Source: Otis tarda
Taxonomy: Eukaryota > Chordata > Aves > Otidiformes > Otididae
DNA length: 64,000 nt
Assembly: GCA_026413225.1 (NCBI GenBank)
Contig: CM048552.1
Coordinates: 210,007,553 to 210,071,552 of the forward strand
Reading direction: 5' to 3'
In this document: piece by piece, positions 1 through 11,476 of the stretch
How the letters are laid out: each line of letters opens with the position of its first letter
Numbering within the stretch: the stretch's first letter is position 1
Position numbers and translations under genes: made by a program
The notes under the pieces: model-generated
The model's database searches: none
The model's input: the letters and a program-made list of their open reading frames with translations, nothing else
Told to the model about the DNA's origin: nothing

Positions 1-2273
1 TTTCGGTAAAGCAGTGCTTGTGCTTCTGGGGGGTTTTGTAATTAACACTCTGCACTACCACCATGCTCATAAAACAGTTATGGTTGGTATTTGTGTACTG
101 GACGCAGACAGAAGCAGCCTGAATTCAGAACTGCATTCAGTTTTGCAGCCAAGTTGTGGATCTTTCCCGTGAAGACACTTTCTAGTTCTTTTTTCTTGTA
201 CTCCAGCCAACCCTACTGAGCAATCCCTCAGAGAACTCACTATAACGTAGCTCTGTTTTAAACTCCTTTCAAACTGTGGGTCTGTATTTCAAACACAACT
301 AATATTATTTAAGCATTTGCACGCATCGGTCCACTGGAAGAGATGGACGGTCCCAATCAGCCAGCATTTATAGACTCCCTTAGGAAAGAGTAATGCTTTT
401 TCCCCCTCATCTGACAGATTCCTGTCGTGTCAAAGATGTTGTAATTGATCTTTGTCATTAAATTCAATAATGTCCAAATTTACAGATCTACCTTGTTTCA
501 GGCTAATGTAGATAAATGAGGTTCACGGTAAAATATTGACTTTTACTTGGCACCTGTGCACCTCAGCACTTTATGCGTTTGATTAACATACAAGCAGGGC
601 TGTAAAATCAAATAAATGAATGCAAGGAGTAATGTTTTATTCTCCTTAAATGATATATGAGACTCAGCTATTTATAGCAAGGGGTTGTGAGAGAAATGTA
701 AAGCTAAGCCAATTCTAGGAGTGCTGATACAGGAGATTCGGTGAAAAATTGATATTCATATGAGGAAACTTCTGTAGGGAAAGTCAGAACACCGTGTAGT
801 GGTGTAAGGCTCATTTGTTTGTGCCTTGATCATGGTCTCTACCCAATGCAGCCAAACATTACAGAAGAAGCATTTTGGAGAGATAAGGTACATGTTTTTA
901 ACGCTTAGCTACTGGGATACCTTGCTGGGGGCTGTGTTAGATCATTTATATGGAAGTCTTTAAAGCAAGACTTTGTACTTCTCTGCAGGCAATGCTGCAG
1001 CTCAGCCATGAACACTGGGCTTACTAAAGACACTTCTCCAGCAGACGATCATTATGCGGGTGCCCAGACTGGGTGATCACGCTGATCCCTGTGTGGACGT
1101 GACACACTCAAATCAGAGATGGCTTATTATGCAAATACTGTGACGGGGCTGAGCTACTGAGAACGGACAGAAATAATTTAAGGAAGGATCCCCTCAGAGA
1201 GACGATTCCATTGAAAGAGTGTTTAGTCATTGCAAGGGGAACTGCTCAGTTCTCAGTGAGCCCACAGCCAAGGGAGTTTTCAAACAGTCTCACTTGGGCA
1301 CAGGAAAAATACTGACTCATTTCAGATTTGTTCTCTCACTGTTTCAACCCATGCGAAATACAAATAGGCACATCCTTAAGCAATGAAAATTTCTGAAGCT
1401 CCATTGGCATCAAGGGAAAATCTTTAACAGATGAGAAGGATGCTGCATCTCTGGGAAGGCTGCATATGAACCATTTTTCTCCGTAAATAATGAGGACAGA
1501 TACAAAAAATATGAAAAGTTTGACCATTGTAATCACAGATAATTTTTCTGTTTTCCTTACTGGCAGAATCACTGCAAAAAGAGCAAGACTTAGACAGCAA
1601 TCAAAGAATCCTAGGCTCAGCTTTCATTTGAAGGGGGGGAGGTTTTTGGGCACAGACACGGTGGAAAATGTCTGAATGGGGAACCTGAGCAGAACAGCTC
1701 TCCCACTGGAGTAATCCTGGAGTAGACCACTATGGGGATACTCCTGTTTTGGAGTGAAAAGTATTTCATTGCAGATACTCAGTTTCCTCCCAGAACAGAA
1801 TCAATTTTCAGGTGTAGAAACTTTTATTTTGGAATAAGGAGTCCACAAGGGAAAATACTATAGAAGAGCAAACATCCACCTGTGTATTTTGACTGACCTG
1901 TATTTACAGAGGGTCAGAAAACCGCCACAAAACGCAGTAGTGGCACTGCTTCTTTCTACTTTTTGACCCTCTGCCCTGACCCTCTGCTCCAGAATAGCTT
2001 TCCTGGACAATTTTCTCATACTGCCAAGCTCTAAAATGAGGAGACCCTAATTAAAATTGCTCTCAGGCAACAGACTAGGAAAAAAAGAAAAAAGTATTCA
2101 GAAGGACGAGGTCTCCTCCAGAACCAATTTTGCAGATAGATCTTTCTTTAATGTCTTCCCAAAAGATTTCTCTCTGCCATGATGTTTCTCCTGTGGATTT
2201 TTCTGGCTGTTGGATTCCCCAGCTGTTTCAAAAGGGAAGTGACTTTGCTTCAGGAAGCAAGCCTGGAATCTTG
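1..2273. other. Unique non-coding sequence, no gene seen
   Basis: AT-rich single-copy-looking DNA. The open frames on both strands are under 80 codons, have low-complexity or unrecognisable translations, and lack a splice-flanked exon pattern. A stretch near 560-700 is rich in homeodomain-type TAAT/ATTA cores and A/T blocks and could be regulatory, but nothing in the sequence proves it. I see no repeat family here. Confidence 0.6.
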
Positions 2274-2580
2274 AAATCATAGAATCATGGAATGGTTAGG
2301 GTTGGAAGGGACCTTCAAAGGTCGTCTAGTCCAACCCCCCTGCAAGGATCAGGGACATCTCCAACCAGATCAGGTTGCTCAGAGCCCCGTCCAACCTGGC
2401 CTTGAATGTTTCCAGGGATGGGGCATCCACCACCTCTCTGGGCAACCTGCTCCAGTGTTCTACAACCCTCATTGTAAAAAATTTTTTCCTAATATCTAAT
2501 CTAAATCTATGTCCCTCTGTTTTGAAACCATTAGCCCTTGTTCTGTCACAACAGGCCCTACTGAAGAGTTTCTCCCTGAA
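2274..2580 (-). mobile_element. CR1 LINE fragment, 3' end, reverse strand
   Basis: On the + strand the element begins with the inverted CR1 tail (AATCATAGAATCATGG), followed by the conserved 3' block that contains GTCTAGTCCAACCCCCC and CAAGGATCAGGGACATC. It continues into the reverse complement of the ORF2 C-terminus; the minus-strand translation contains LPREVVDAPSLETFKARLDG, typical of CR1. The match stops near 2580, so this is a 5'-truncated copy, as is usual for CR1 insertions. The exact 5' edge is uncertain by some tens of bases. Its inner side faces another CR1 on the opposite strand at 2808. Confidence 0.93.
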
Positions 2581-2807
2581 AATTTGTTTTTTGCTATTTC
2601 GCCCCCTCCCCAGCATGGGGCCCAACTGCCATTTCTCTTCCCTGTGTGGTGAGGCCTGAGGAGGCCGCAGTCGCCTGACAGGGCCCGGGGCTTCCCCGCA
2701 GCACAGCCAGGCAGCCCCGACTATTGAGGCCAGCCTGCCGGGACAGGCCCAGGGGGCGCGGTGGGACCGCTGCCCCTCACCTCATGGTGGCGCCCAGTGG
2801 AGAGGGA
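2581..2807. other. GC-rich island between two opposed CR1 copies
   Basis: About 200 bases that are clearly more GC- and CpG-rich than their surroundings (for example GGCCGCAGTCGCC and GGGGGCGCGGTGGG). They lie exactly between the truncated 5' sides of two CR1 fragments. I could not match them to the CR1 ORF2 body. They may be CR1 5'-UTR-like sequence, a captured GC-rich genomic or mRNA piece, or unrelated DNA. No ORF of recognisable content is present. Confidence 0.55.
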
Positions 2808-3469
2808 GAAGCTCAACATGAACCAACAATGCATGCTTGCAGCCCAGAAAGCCAACCGCATCCTGGGCTGCATCCAAGGAAGCGTGGCCAGCAGGTCGAG
2901 GGAGGTGATTCTGCCCCTCTACTCCTCTCTGGTGAGATCCCACCTGCAGTACTGCATCCAGTTCTGGAGCCCCCAGCATCAGAAGGACACGGATGAGTTG
3001 GAGTGAGTCCAGAGGAAGCCACGAAGATGATGAGAGGGCTGGAGCAGCTCTCCTATGCGGACAGGCTGAGAGAGCTGGGGCTGTTCAGCCTGGAGAAGAG
3101 GAGGCTCCAGGGAGACCTAAGAGTGGCCTTTCAGTACTTAAAGGGGCCTTATAAGAAAGATGAGGACAGACTTTTTAGCAGGGTCTGTAGCAATAGGATG
3201 AGGGGTAAAACAGAGGGAGGTAGATTCAGATTAGACATTAGGAAAAACTTCTTTACACTGAGGGTGGTGAAGCACTGGCACAGGTTGCCCAGAGAGGTGG
3301 TGGATGCCCCATCCCTGGAAATGTTCAAGGCCAGGTTGGACGAGGCTCTGGGCAATGTGATCTGGTTGGAGATGTCCCTGCTCCTTGCAGGGGAGTTGGA
3401 CTGGATGGGCTTTAAAGGTCCCTTCCAACCCAAACCATTCTATGATTCTAGGATTCTATGATTCTATGA
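2808..3469 (+). mobile_element. CR1 LINE fragment, 3' end, forward strand
   Basis: A sense-strand CR1 fragment. It starts in the ORF2 C-terminal region (AAGCTCAACATGAACCAACA), runs through the conserved 3' block and ends in the typical tail (ATTCTAGGATTCTATGATTC) near 3469. It is 5'-truncated at about 660 bp. Its last ~310 bp are complementary to the minus-strand copy at 2274-2580, so the two form a long inverted repeat with 3' tails facing outward. Several mutations in the reading frame show that it is inactive. Confidence 0.95.
2809..3461 (+). pseudogene. Broken CR1 ORF2 C-terminal relic
   Basis: Remnant of the C-terminal part of the CR1 ORF2 polyprotein, downstream of the reverse transcriptase core. 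In an intact CR1 this protein copies element RNA at a nicked chromosomal target. The first part reads [20 protein letters not shown] in one frame and meets TGA at 3004-3006, where CR1 normally has an arginine codon; this looks like CGA to TGA, a CpG transition. About 10 bases further on one base appears to be missing, and the rest ([20 protein letters not shown], then [20 protein letters not shown]) continues in another frame to about 3461. It lacks endonuclease, RT catalytic motifs and a start, so it is a dead fragment. Confidence 0.9.
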
Positions 3470-5132
3470 CTCAGTAACTCAGGACTGCCTTTACAGCTAA
3501 TGGAAGGAAATACGTGCTTTTGTCTGAGCTATTCTAGATATTTACTGTAGGACGTGATATCTCACAATGATGAGGTGCCTGTTTCTTTCCACTCATTCCA
3601 AAGCTAACCCAAGGTGACTAGCTCAGTTTTAGAGATCTAAACAGTAGACATCTACAGTGAAGTGAGTTAGACTGGAGCCCTATTGTCTTTTAGTACCTTT
3701 TATATAGTGAACTTAGATCTTCTAATTGTGATCCTCAAAGGAGGATAAAAGGGTGTAAACACGGATCATGTGCTCTCCTAAACAGATGAGCTTCAGATCA
3801 GGACATCTGGAAACTCTAAGAAGGATTATCTCCTCTTCTATCAGGAAAAAATATTTAACAAATCCTGAAAACTTTTGGAAATTTATCTATGGGAAAAAAA
3901 AGAAAGTCTGACAGTCCTTCACACAGTTTCTTCATTTCAAGGTCATAATGAATTAATTTTGGAGATCCATGGAATCAGTTGTCTATGTCCAATAAATTAT
4001 GGCAGGTAATTAAGCTATTCATTTTAACTTCAGTGCTTCACTCCAATGTCCTTGTGGACCTGCTATACTGGGTGCTTTTTTTTGCAATAGAAAACTTGGA
4101 TAGATAATTTGCTATGATTTTGATAAGGACCTTGGTGGAATGGTGTTCTGTGATTTTCTTTGTATGAAAAGTTACTATGTTCTCTTCCCTGAGCAGAAGT
4201 GGGGTTTTTTTTTTACTTTTTTTCTTAGGAAAGCTGTTCTCCTTCTACTCAGCTTTTGATTCATCGGTTCTGTAGGGATAGTATGAATATGTAGGTCTCT
4301 ATAACTAATTTTATTTGTGCATTTGTAGCTCTGTGGTTCTTATCTCCTCATGTTCTTTGACAGATTTACACAGGTAAGACTATTGATAAGCTAAATCTGA
4401 GCTGTTATCTTCATTTTGTAAATGGAAAAGTGAGACACAGAAGGATTTCCATCGGCTGCAGTGAGCTTTGTATCAGGCTGCAAGTGTTTCAGGCAAGAGG
4501 CCACAAAGTTTGTGGCACATTTGGGGAAAGCATTCAGAAAATCTAAATCTCATTGAGTGTACAGAAGCTAACACAGGTTATGAGGATGAATTAGGATGGC
4601 AGATTGCTCTCAAACATGTGTAGCCCTTGCTTTCTGTTTTAGATCACCAGTGTCCATTGACATTTTAGACTGGACCAACACAGAGCTCTGTAATGGTCAC
4701 CAGGGCTAAAATACTGAGATGTGCATTCATTTCAACAGGTGCACTATCGCTCGTATCCCTAGCTGTAGTAACACCCACAGACAAGACAGCAGCCCAGCTT
4801 TGTAGAGCACAGGCACTTGCACCACACAGACTCCCCGCCCTCTGGGTTCCCGATGGCTGCAGGTTGCACAGCCAGTGGATTTCCAAATTCCGTGGATGCC
4901 AATCCGCTGCAGCTGCAAAAGGTCTTTGACATCTAGGGACTCTTCTGCAGGGCATATGAAGAGTGCAAAAAAGGGTATAAGGGTGATGTAGGCTGGAGAA
5001 GGAGCTAGTACAGAAATGCTGTCAGAGATCATGTAGATGTTGGGATTCAAAGGAGTTAGTTGCCTTCATGGTCTGCTAGAGACAGGCTGGTCCTCAGGTC
5101 TGCCTGGCAGTGAGTCTGAGCACCCAGTTGGT

Positions 5133-5149
5133 GCACGCACACACACACA
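5133..5149. repeat. Short CA microsatellite
   Basis: A CACGCACACACACACA-type dinucleotide run with one interruption. A related run lies about 160 bp downstream. Confidence 0.85.
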
Positions 5150-5306
5150 AAGTGCATTCACAGCACAGACATGCAGTCTATCTACCAGCTCTCCCTCAGA
5201 CCCTGACCTCCTCCAGTTGCTGGCACCCAGACCTAAGAGTCTTTCAAGTTTGTTGCTGGCGGGTATCAACTGGGACCAGCGAACTTGAAGTTTGCTAGTG
5301 GATCAT

Positions 5307-5325
5307 GCACACACACGCACACACA
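5307..5325. repeat. Short CA microsatellite
   Basis: A second imperfect CA run (CACACACACGCACACACA). It sits close to the run at 5133-5149 and may be part of the same repeat-prone tract. Confidence 0.85.
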
Positions 5326-7199
5326 GAGAACAGGGAGCACAGTCTTCAAATTTTCTCTGCACCATCCCCATGCCTCCCTAATAAGTCCTACCCTGCTTTA
5401 GGTAACAATGCTTTTCAGTTTGCTCAGCTTTCCAGGGAGACAGTTTTCTTTGGCTGATGCATCTTGGAGGGTTTCACACCAGGTCTAATCCTTCTCTGGA
5501 AGGCTCAGGAGTAGGTGATGTAGTGCTCCAGCTTCAGAGCTGGGGCTCCTCCACCTCTAGTTGTTCCTCTGTTCCTCCTTGGGTCTTTCTCAGATGTGGT
5601 TAACTGTTAGTCAAACAACCTTAGAGATGCTTCAGCTACATTAGTGGAAATCCTCTTTGGAAATTTCTGAGCCCACATTTGATTTCAACTTATAAATTTT
5701 CTTTTATTTCGTGCTCTGAAGTTCAGTCTCTAACATTTGTTAGAACGTTAGAGAGTGGCTTAACCAACAATGTGCAGAGATCCAAACTGTTGATCTGCTA
5801 TTTCTCAATGAAACTTGAAAGCAAAATATTTTGTACTGAGTTTCTTTGTGTGTCTGTTCTTCAAGGCATATAGAGTTTTCTTTGATTTCTGCAGATGTAA
5901 GTATGTGTTGTCATGAGAAAGGGAATGGGAACAGCGGGAAAGAGGGTTCCTCCTTGTCCACTTTTGCAGCTTTTTAATGCACAGCAAACTAAATGGATCT
6001 TACAATCCACTTTTCCTGAACAGAAGGGCTGGTTTTACGTGTTGCCTAGACATGTAATAAATCACTGCCCTGAGACCTGGCTTGTCTCCACTCTATATCT
6101 CATCTGTTATATGCAGTCCTGTTGACCCCAAGACTGTTATTCCTGGTGCACAAATGTAAGTTCATGACAGACCGGTCCTTAGGACACAGCAATCTGCATA
6201 AAGTGATCCATTTGTGTGTTACACTGGGATTTTTTTCATATTCTGTCAATATTCATGATCTTCTGAAAATGCTGCTACCTGGAAGGGAATTAATTTTGGC
6301 TCCAAGGAAGGTGTTTCCTCACCTTCAAGCTGGAGTACACCAGAATAAAAACAAGGTGGTAGTATTCAATTAGGCGTCTTCCCAGCTTGTTGGTGAAATA
6401 CTGTGTTTGGAGAAAAGTGTGGAAGTGAGTAACTGCTATTCTATTATGTCTACTGTTATCTGCCCCCCAAATCAGTGAAAGCTTTAGCATATTCTAGTTT
6501 TCCTTAACACCCGTAATGTTGAATTTGTATTATGACAGGTGAAGCTATATTACGATGTGAAAATAAATAAAAGCTGCCACCTTACTCCTGGAAAAAATAA
6601 TGAGAGGTCTGTTGCATGAGAGTCTGATTCAAAATACCAGCATAAACCAGAAACAAATTGTCATACAAACCTGATAATAGCTTAAATGAAATCTAGCCAA
6701 AGGATTTTTTTTCTTACAAACCTCTGGCAACATTCTGGTCCAGCCAAATGATCCCAATGCAGGTGTACACTTTCTGGAAATCTTTTTCTCCAGTCCTTCC
6801 AGCTCCTCTCTGCAGATGATGCCTTAAGTTCAGCAGGGCTAAAGAGCACTATTCACCTTCTCCATGTAATTTTCAGTTTCACAGACCATTATCATTGTCT
6901 CATTCTTCTGTTTTTTTTTTCTCCAAGCTGAAGTCCCAGTCTATTAAATTTCTCCTTATACAGAAACTATTCTACATCTCTCACTGTCTCTGTGTATTCC
7001 CGCCTTTGTCTCTCATCTAGCTGAGACGGGGCGAAGGCGCAGTAGTGATGATGGAATATAGCACTGTTCAGATAAAGGAGATCAAAAGGGCCTTACACCT
7101 CTCAGGACTGGGCTTTGTCTGCCCCAGGTTGGTCAGAATAAGTTCACTTTAAACCAAAAGAAAAAAATAGAGATGAAAAAAGGACAAAAAGATCCAAGC

Positions 7200-7660
7200 G
7201 AATAACATCATCTTCATCACGACCCCATTAAGGTTAATAAAATGTTAAAATGAGACAGTGCTCACCCACTGTTTTATCTTTACTTCATTGCTTTTTCCTA
7301 CTAGTAGTGCATCAATAACCCGCAGTATATTCTAACTGATTGAATAAAAAGTTATATTTAATTGGGAAATCAATGAGCAGGAATAGGGCACCGAGGTCAT
7401 ATAGATTGTATCATCCTGACCAATCTAACTCGTTTGCCCTTTGAGCTGGTCTTTCATCATTATATTTCACTTGCCAATTCCTCTATGGTCTTAATTATGG
7501 GCACAGCAATTTATCTTCAAATATCACACTACAGTGAAATCTATGCATCAATAAATACAGCTCAAAAGCTGTTTTCCACACTGCTGGAGAGTTAATTGCT
7601 TCTCTGGTTATAGCAAATGTTGTAATTCTTTACATTTGTGGTGCTTTTCAACATCTTCAA
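7200..7660. promoter_or_regulatory. Possible conserved non-coding element
   Basis: A repeat-free stretch dense in TAAT/ATTA-type cores (TTAATTGCTTCTCTGG, GATTGAATAAAAAGTTAT) and balanced A/T blocks without simple repeats. This texture is common in vertebrate developmental enhancers. The call is inference from texture only; conservation cannot be measured from one sequence. Confidence 0.22.
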
Positions 7661-10600
7661 GTGGCTGGAGGCCATTCAGAATGGCTGAATCGAAGGAAAA
7701 CATGTCTTTGACTACGAAGATTGGTTCTGAGCGCTTTTGGCACTTTATCTGTACAGAACATTCTGCCCTGTGCTGCAGTGGGAGCATGGCTAGAAAATAG
7801 CAGAGGACACTTCAGAAAGCATGGCCAGCTTAGTCAGAAGGATCTGCTGGCTCTTCATTTTCTACCTGCCTCTTTTAAATACCGGCTATATGTAGGGCAA
7901 GTGGTGAATACCACATTCACAAATTTTGCCCAGTTTAGGAAAACAGCTTTTTCTGTTTGAGAAAGTGCAATTCTAGTGCTGTCCTTCTGTTTGTCCTCTC
8001 CAAAGCAGGAATGTTCCCTAATGTGTGAATGCCACTTGGAAAGCACGGGGTGCAAGTGAGTCTTGAAAAAATCCACCTGTGAGCAAGAGTAGTGGTGAAG
8101 TCCACAGCTGTGGAAGAAGACGTTGGTTGGGCTGGGTGACTTCTGTGCAGGCTTTTGTGGAGTTACGGCAGCCAGCCCTCCAGGCAATATAAAGCATCTG
8201 TGCTTTGTGCTCTTGTTTTTGCATGCAATAGCTCCTCAACTCCTAAACCACTTCTAAGCTGCAGCACTGGATTCTGTAGTGGCAGCCTGACTCAACCTGA
8301 TTTTTGAGTGGCTGTCTATATTTTCTGCTCTTGTAATAGGCAACCTAAGGGCCTCCTGCAAAAGATTCTAGCGTGTCTGAAAGGAAAAAAATGTCGTTTC
8401 TGTCTGATGTTATTTTGGCAAGGGTGGATGGGACAGGAGCAGGCCTGGGGCCACCCACACTGTGATGCGAGTGTGCTGTAGGCACTGGACTTTCCTGAGT
8501 TTCTCCACCAGGAATATCTGCTTGATTGCTTGAAAAAAAAAAAACATTTCAAGTGAAGCAGTGTACACGGGTGATTAATTTAACCTACAGCCCATGAGAG
8601 GTTCCAGTCCAGATTGTATTATGAATGCAAACATGGGATCTCTTCTGGGGTAGAGAACTCTGCAATGTGCTCAAGACTGAAGAATGAGATCTGGGCATTG
8701 TTGTTACCTCAAGCAGGAGCTGCTTGACTGTATCTAAACAACTAGATATGTGTTGGTCATCCTTACTGCTGCACTGAAATTCCTGTTAAACATGTTTGGC
8801 ATTTAAATGGGTTGAGGTCAAACCCCAGGTCTGGATTAAGTTGTAAAGAGGTTGAATCTTAGATCTTGGCCATACAAAAATAAAACCCCTTATCAGGCAG
8901 AACTCCTGTTATTTTGCCTTTTCTCCATCTAAAACCTCAGTCATGCAGCTAAGCAGCCTTCCCTGATCAAAAGTTTCATGAAAACAGGTAGATGGTAGTG
9001 AAAAGTTTTGATTTCGACTCTTCAGCCTTTTCTGACAACCTTTGTTGAGACATTTCTGACAAACTGTAAACTGTATCTCTGAAATATCTGGACAAATGTG
9101 TTATCTTCTGGGAAGTATTTTCTGTGCAGGATGCAGCATACTCTGAGCTGGTGCTAGAAAGGCACCCGAAGTACCTGGTTTTGAAAAACACGTGTAGAAG
9201 TAATCCCTGTCTTCTTAAAAATATTTATTCAAATAAAGATGCTCTTTAATGTCCAAGACATGTATTGCAAGAAGCTTATTCTCTGAGCCAAGCAGAATGG
9301 AGCTATTGAATAACTGTGCTATTGCATACATAAATATACAGAAGATAAATTTATTGTATCTACATTAGACAATAGATGGAAATAAAACTCCTATAATTGA
9401 ATATTATCACAGGTTTGGGTGTTCTTGGCTTGAAGAGACAATGTTGCAGCTTCTGCTTGGAAGATCATCTTGGAAAGCTATCAGCTATCAGGGGTACTGA
9501 CAAGACAAATACACGTTAGAAAAACCACAGCACACTCTCCGTGCCTCAGCCCTCGAAGTCTGTCACAAAAAGTGACAGCCTCAGGAGAGGTTTGGACTTC
9601 TGCCTTGGCTGTGTGTTTCCAACTTTGGAAAGCCTTTTCATGGAACTTTTGTACATAAAAACAATGTGTTGGACTTATCTCACATTATGCTTATGTCCAT
9701 CTCTAAAAAGAATATTAAAACTAGCTTCTTGCTGTAGGGGCACTAATATTGTTGAGTTTCATCCCTGCTGTATTCACAATGCTTTGTCAAGGATGTCAAG
9801 ATGTGTACCTGTGTCCTCATGGGTAGATTTGAAAGATCTAGGGGCTAAGTGTTGCGTCCAAAAAACCTCAAAACAAACACGAAGCCTGTGTCCAAATAGG
9901 CACATACTAACTAATCACAGTACTTGCAGATAGGCTTAATGGAGCTTGTCATGGAAAGTGGTGGAGTCCACACAAAATCAGGCAGCTGGTCAGAACGTGC
10001 GGGGATAATATGTACAGAATATGAAATACAGACTTTCATCTAGAATTTCAAGTGCCTTCCAAAGTTGTTGTTTTTCCATTTGCTGAGTATTTATGCCAGT
10101 GGTTCCCAACTTTGCTCTCCAAAAGGCAACAACACTGAGCCAACAACATGCTGCGTGCTCTGTGTTCATGGAGACCTCAAAAAGTGGAGGATCCTACAGC
10201 TATTGGAGGATCTTGTGTATGGATGGAGAGATGTATGGCTTCTAAACAATCAGAGTGCTAGAAAAAAAACCCCACAAAACATTCTTTGTGGACTTGTGCC
10301 CTCATCTCACGTCCTACCCCAACATCCACGGCTCTGGATGACACACAACAGGAGACAGGTACTTCTTTGTCATTAAATCTGTGTGGTTGATCCCCTGCCT
10401 CTGCACATAGAAATTACTGACTGAAATGCTACGTCAGCAATACTTTTCTTGATCTTCTCTGGCAGAGGAAAACATACATAGCACATTTTTTTCTTTGTTT
10501 GGTCACAGCATCTTTTTCTATCTGTTTTATGGAGCTCTGAAAAGCAGTTAGGTTTGTAAGCTTTGTGCAGATATTGGAGCTATTATCTAGTTTGGGTTTT

Positions 10601-11430
10601 TTTGCCAGTGGGGATTTGGCTAGATTGTCTCCCCTCGGCACATAAACTCTAACTGTATGTTTTCTATGCATGACTGATGTGGTGATATATCATCCTACAA
10701 AAGCTGGAAAAGAGTATCTTGTGACTTTGCCCTAAGCAAACTGACCTTCCTAAAAACGAAGCTTTGCCTTTGTGAATGCTGCTTTAGTGTTGCCTTTGTA
10801 AGATAATTCTTTTCATGAGCAACAAGCTCTATAGCTGTGTATTGCAACACTTTCTGTCTGCAAAGGATTCGATCTTCTCGGGGAAATAGCAATGGTTAAA
10901 TGCTCATTTCTTGTACAGAATGTAGATCTGATTATTCTCCAGTCAATTCAGTGTTTTTCTCTGCTAGTCACAGGCAGTGAAATAGAACAAAATTATGAAG
11001 GATATCAGTGCATGGAGAAATCATTTTAGGAAGAGATCACCTTTGTACATAGACAGTGTATCCAGACATAGTAAGGATTACGCAGATTTCTACATTTAAA
11101 GATACTGCTAAAATGTAATGGTAGGCACACAAGTGAACTGAAGTAATGAGGTTTTTTACTTTTTTTTTTAATCAGGGCAAAGATTAAGTAGGGCTACTGC
11201 TTCTCTGGAATATTTATTGAGATCATTATCAAGTTCTGGTGCAATTCCTTTATGTCCAGCTTGACCACTCTGTAGTCATACCAAAATGGAAATATTCATG
11301 CAATAGCTCTAGTGACGTCAATAATGTAGACAAGACTTCCCACTAGTATATAGTAAATGAGAAATGAGAGTAGCAGAAAAGATCTACAGCAGGACAGAGA
11401 GGAGAGAGTCTTTATATATGATTAAATGAC

Positions 11431-11476
11431 GATTCTGAATTGATGAATGATTTGATGAATGAATTGATTCTGAATT
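11431..11476. repeat. Degenerate short tandem/direct repeat
   Basis: GATTCTGAATT occurs at both ends of the tract, with two near copies of TTGATGAATGA between them. It looks like local slippage duplication. Confidence 0.6.

Noticed and set aside
9541..9933. 130-codon open frame on the forward strand
   Set aside because: Unrecognisable translation that ends in ordinary sequence; probably chance.
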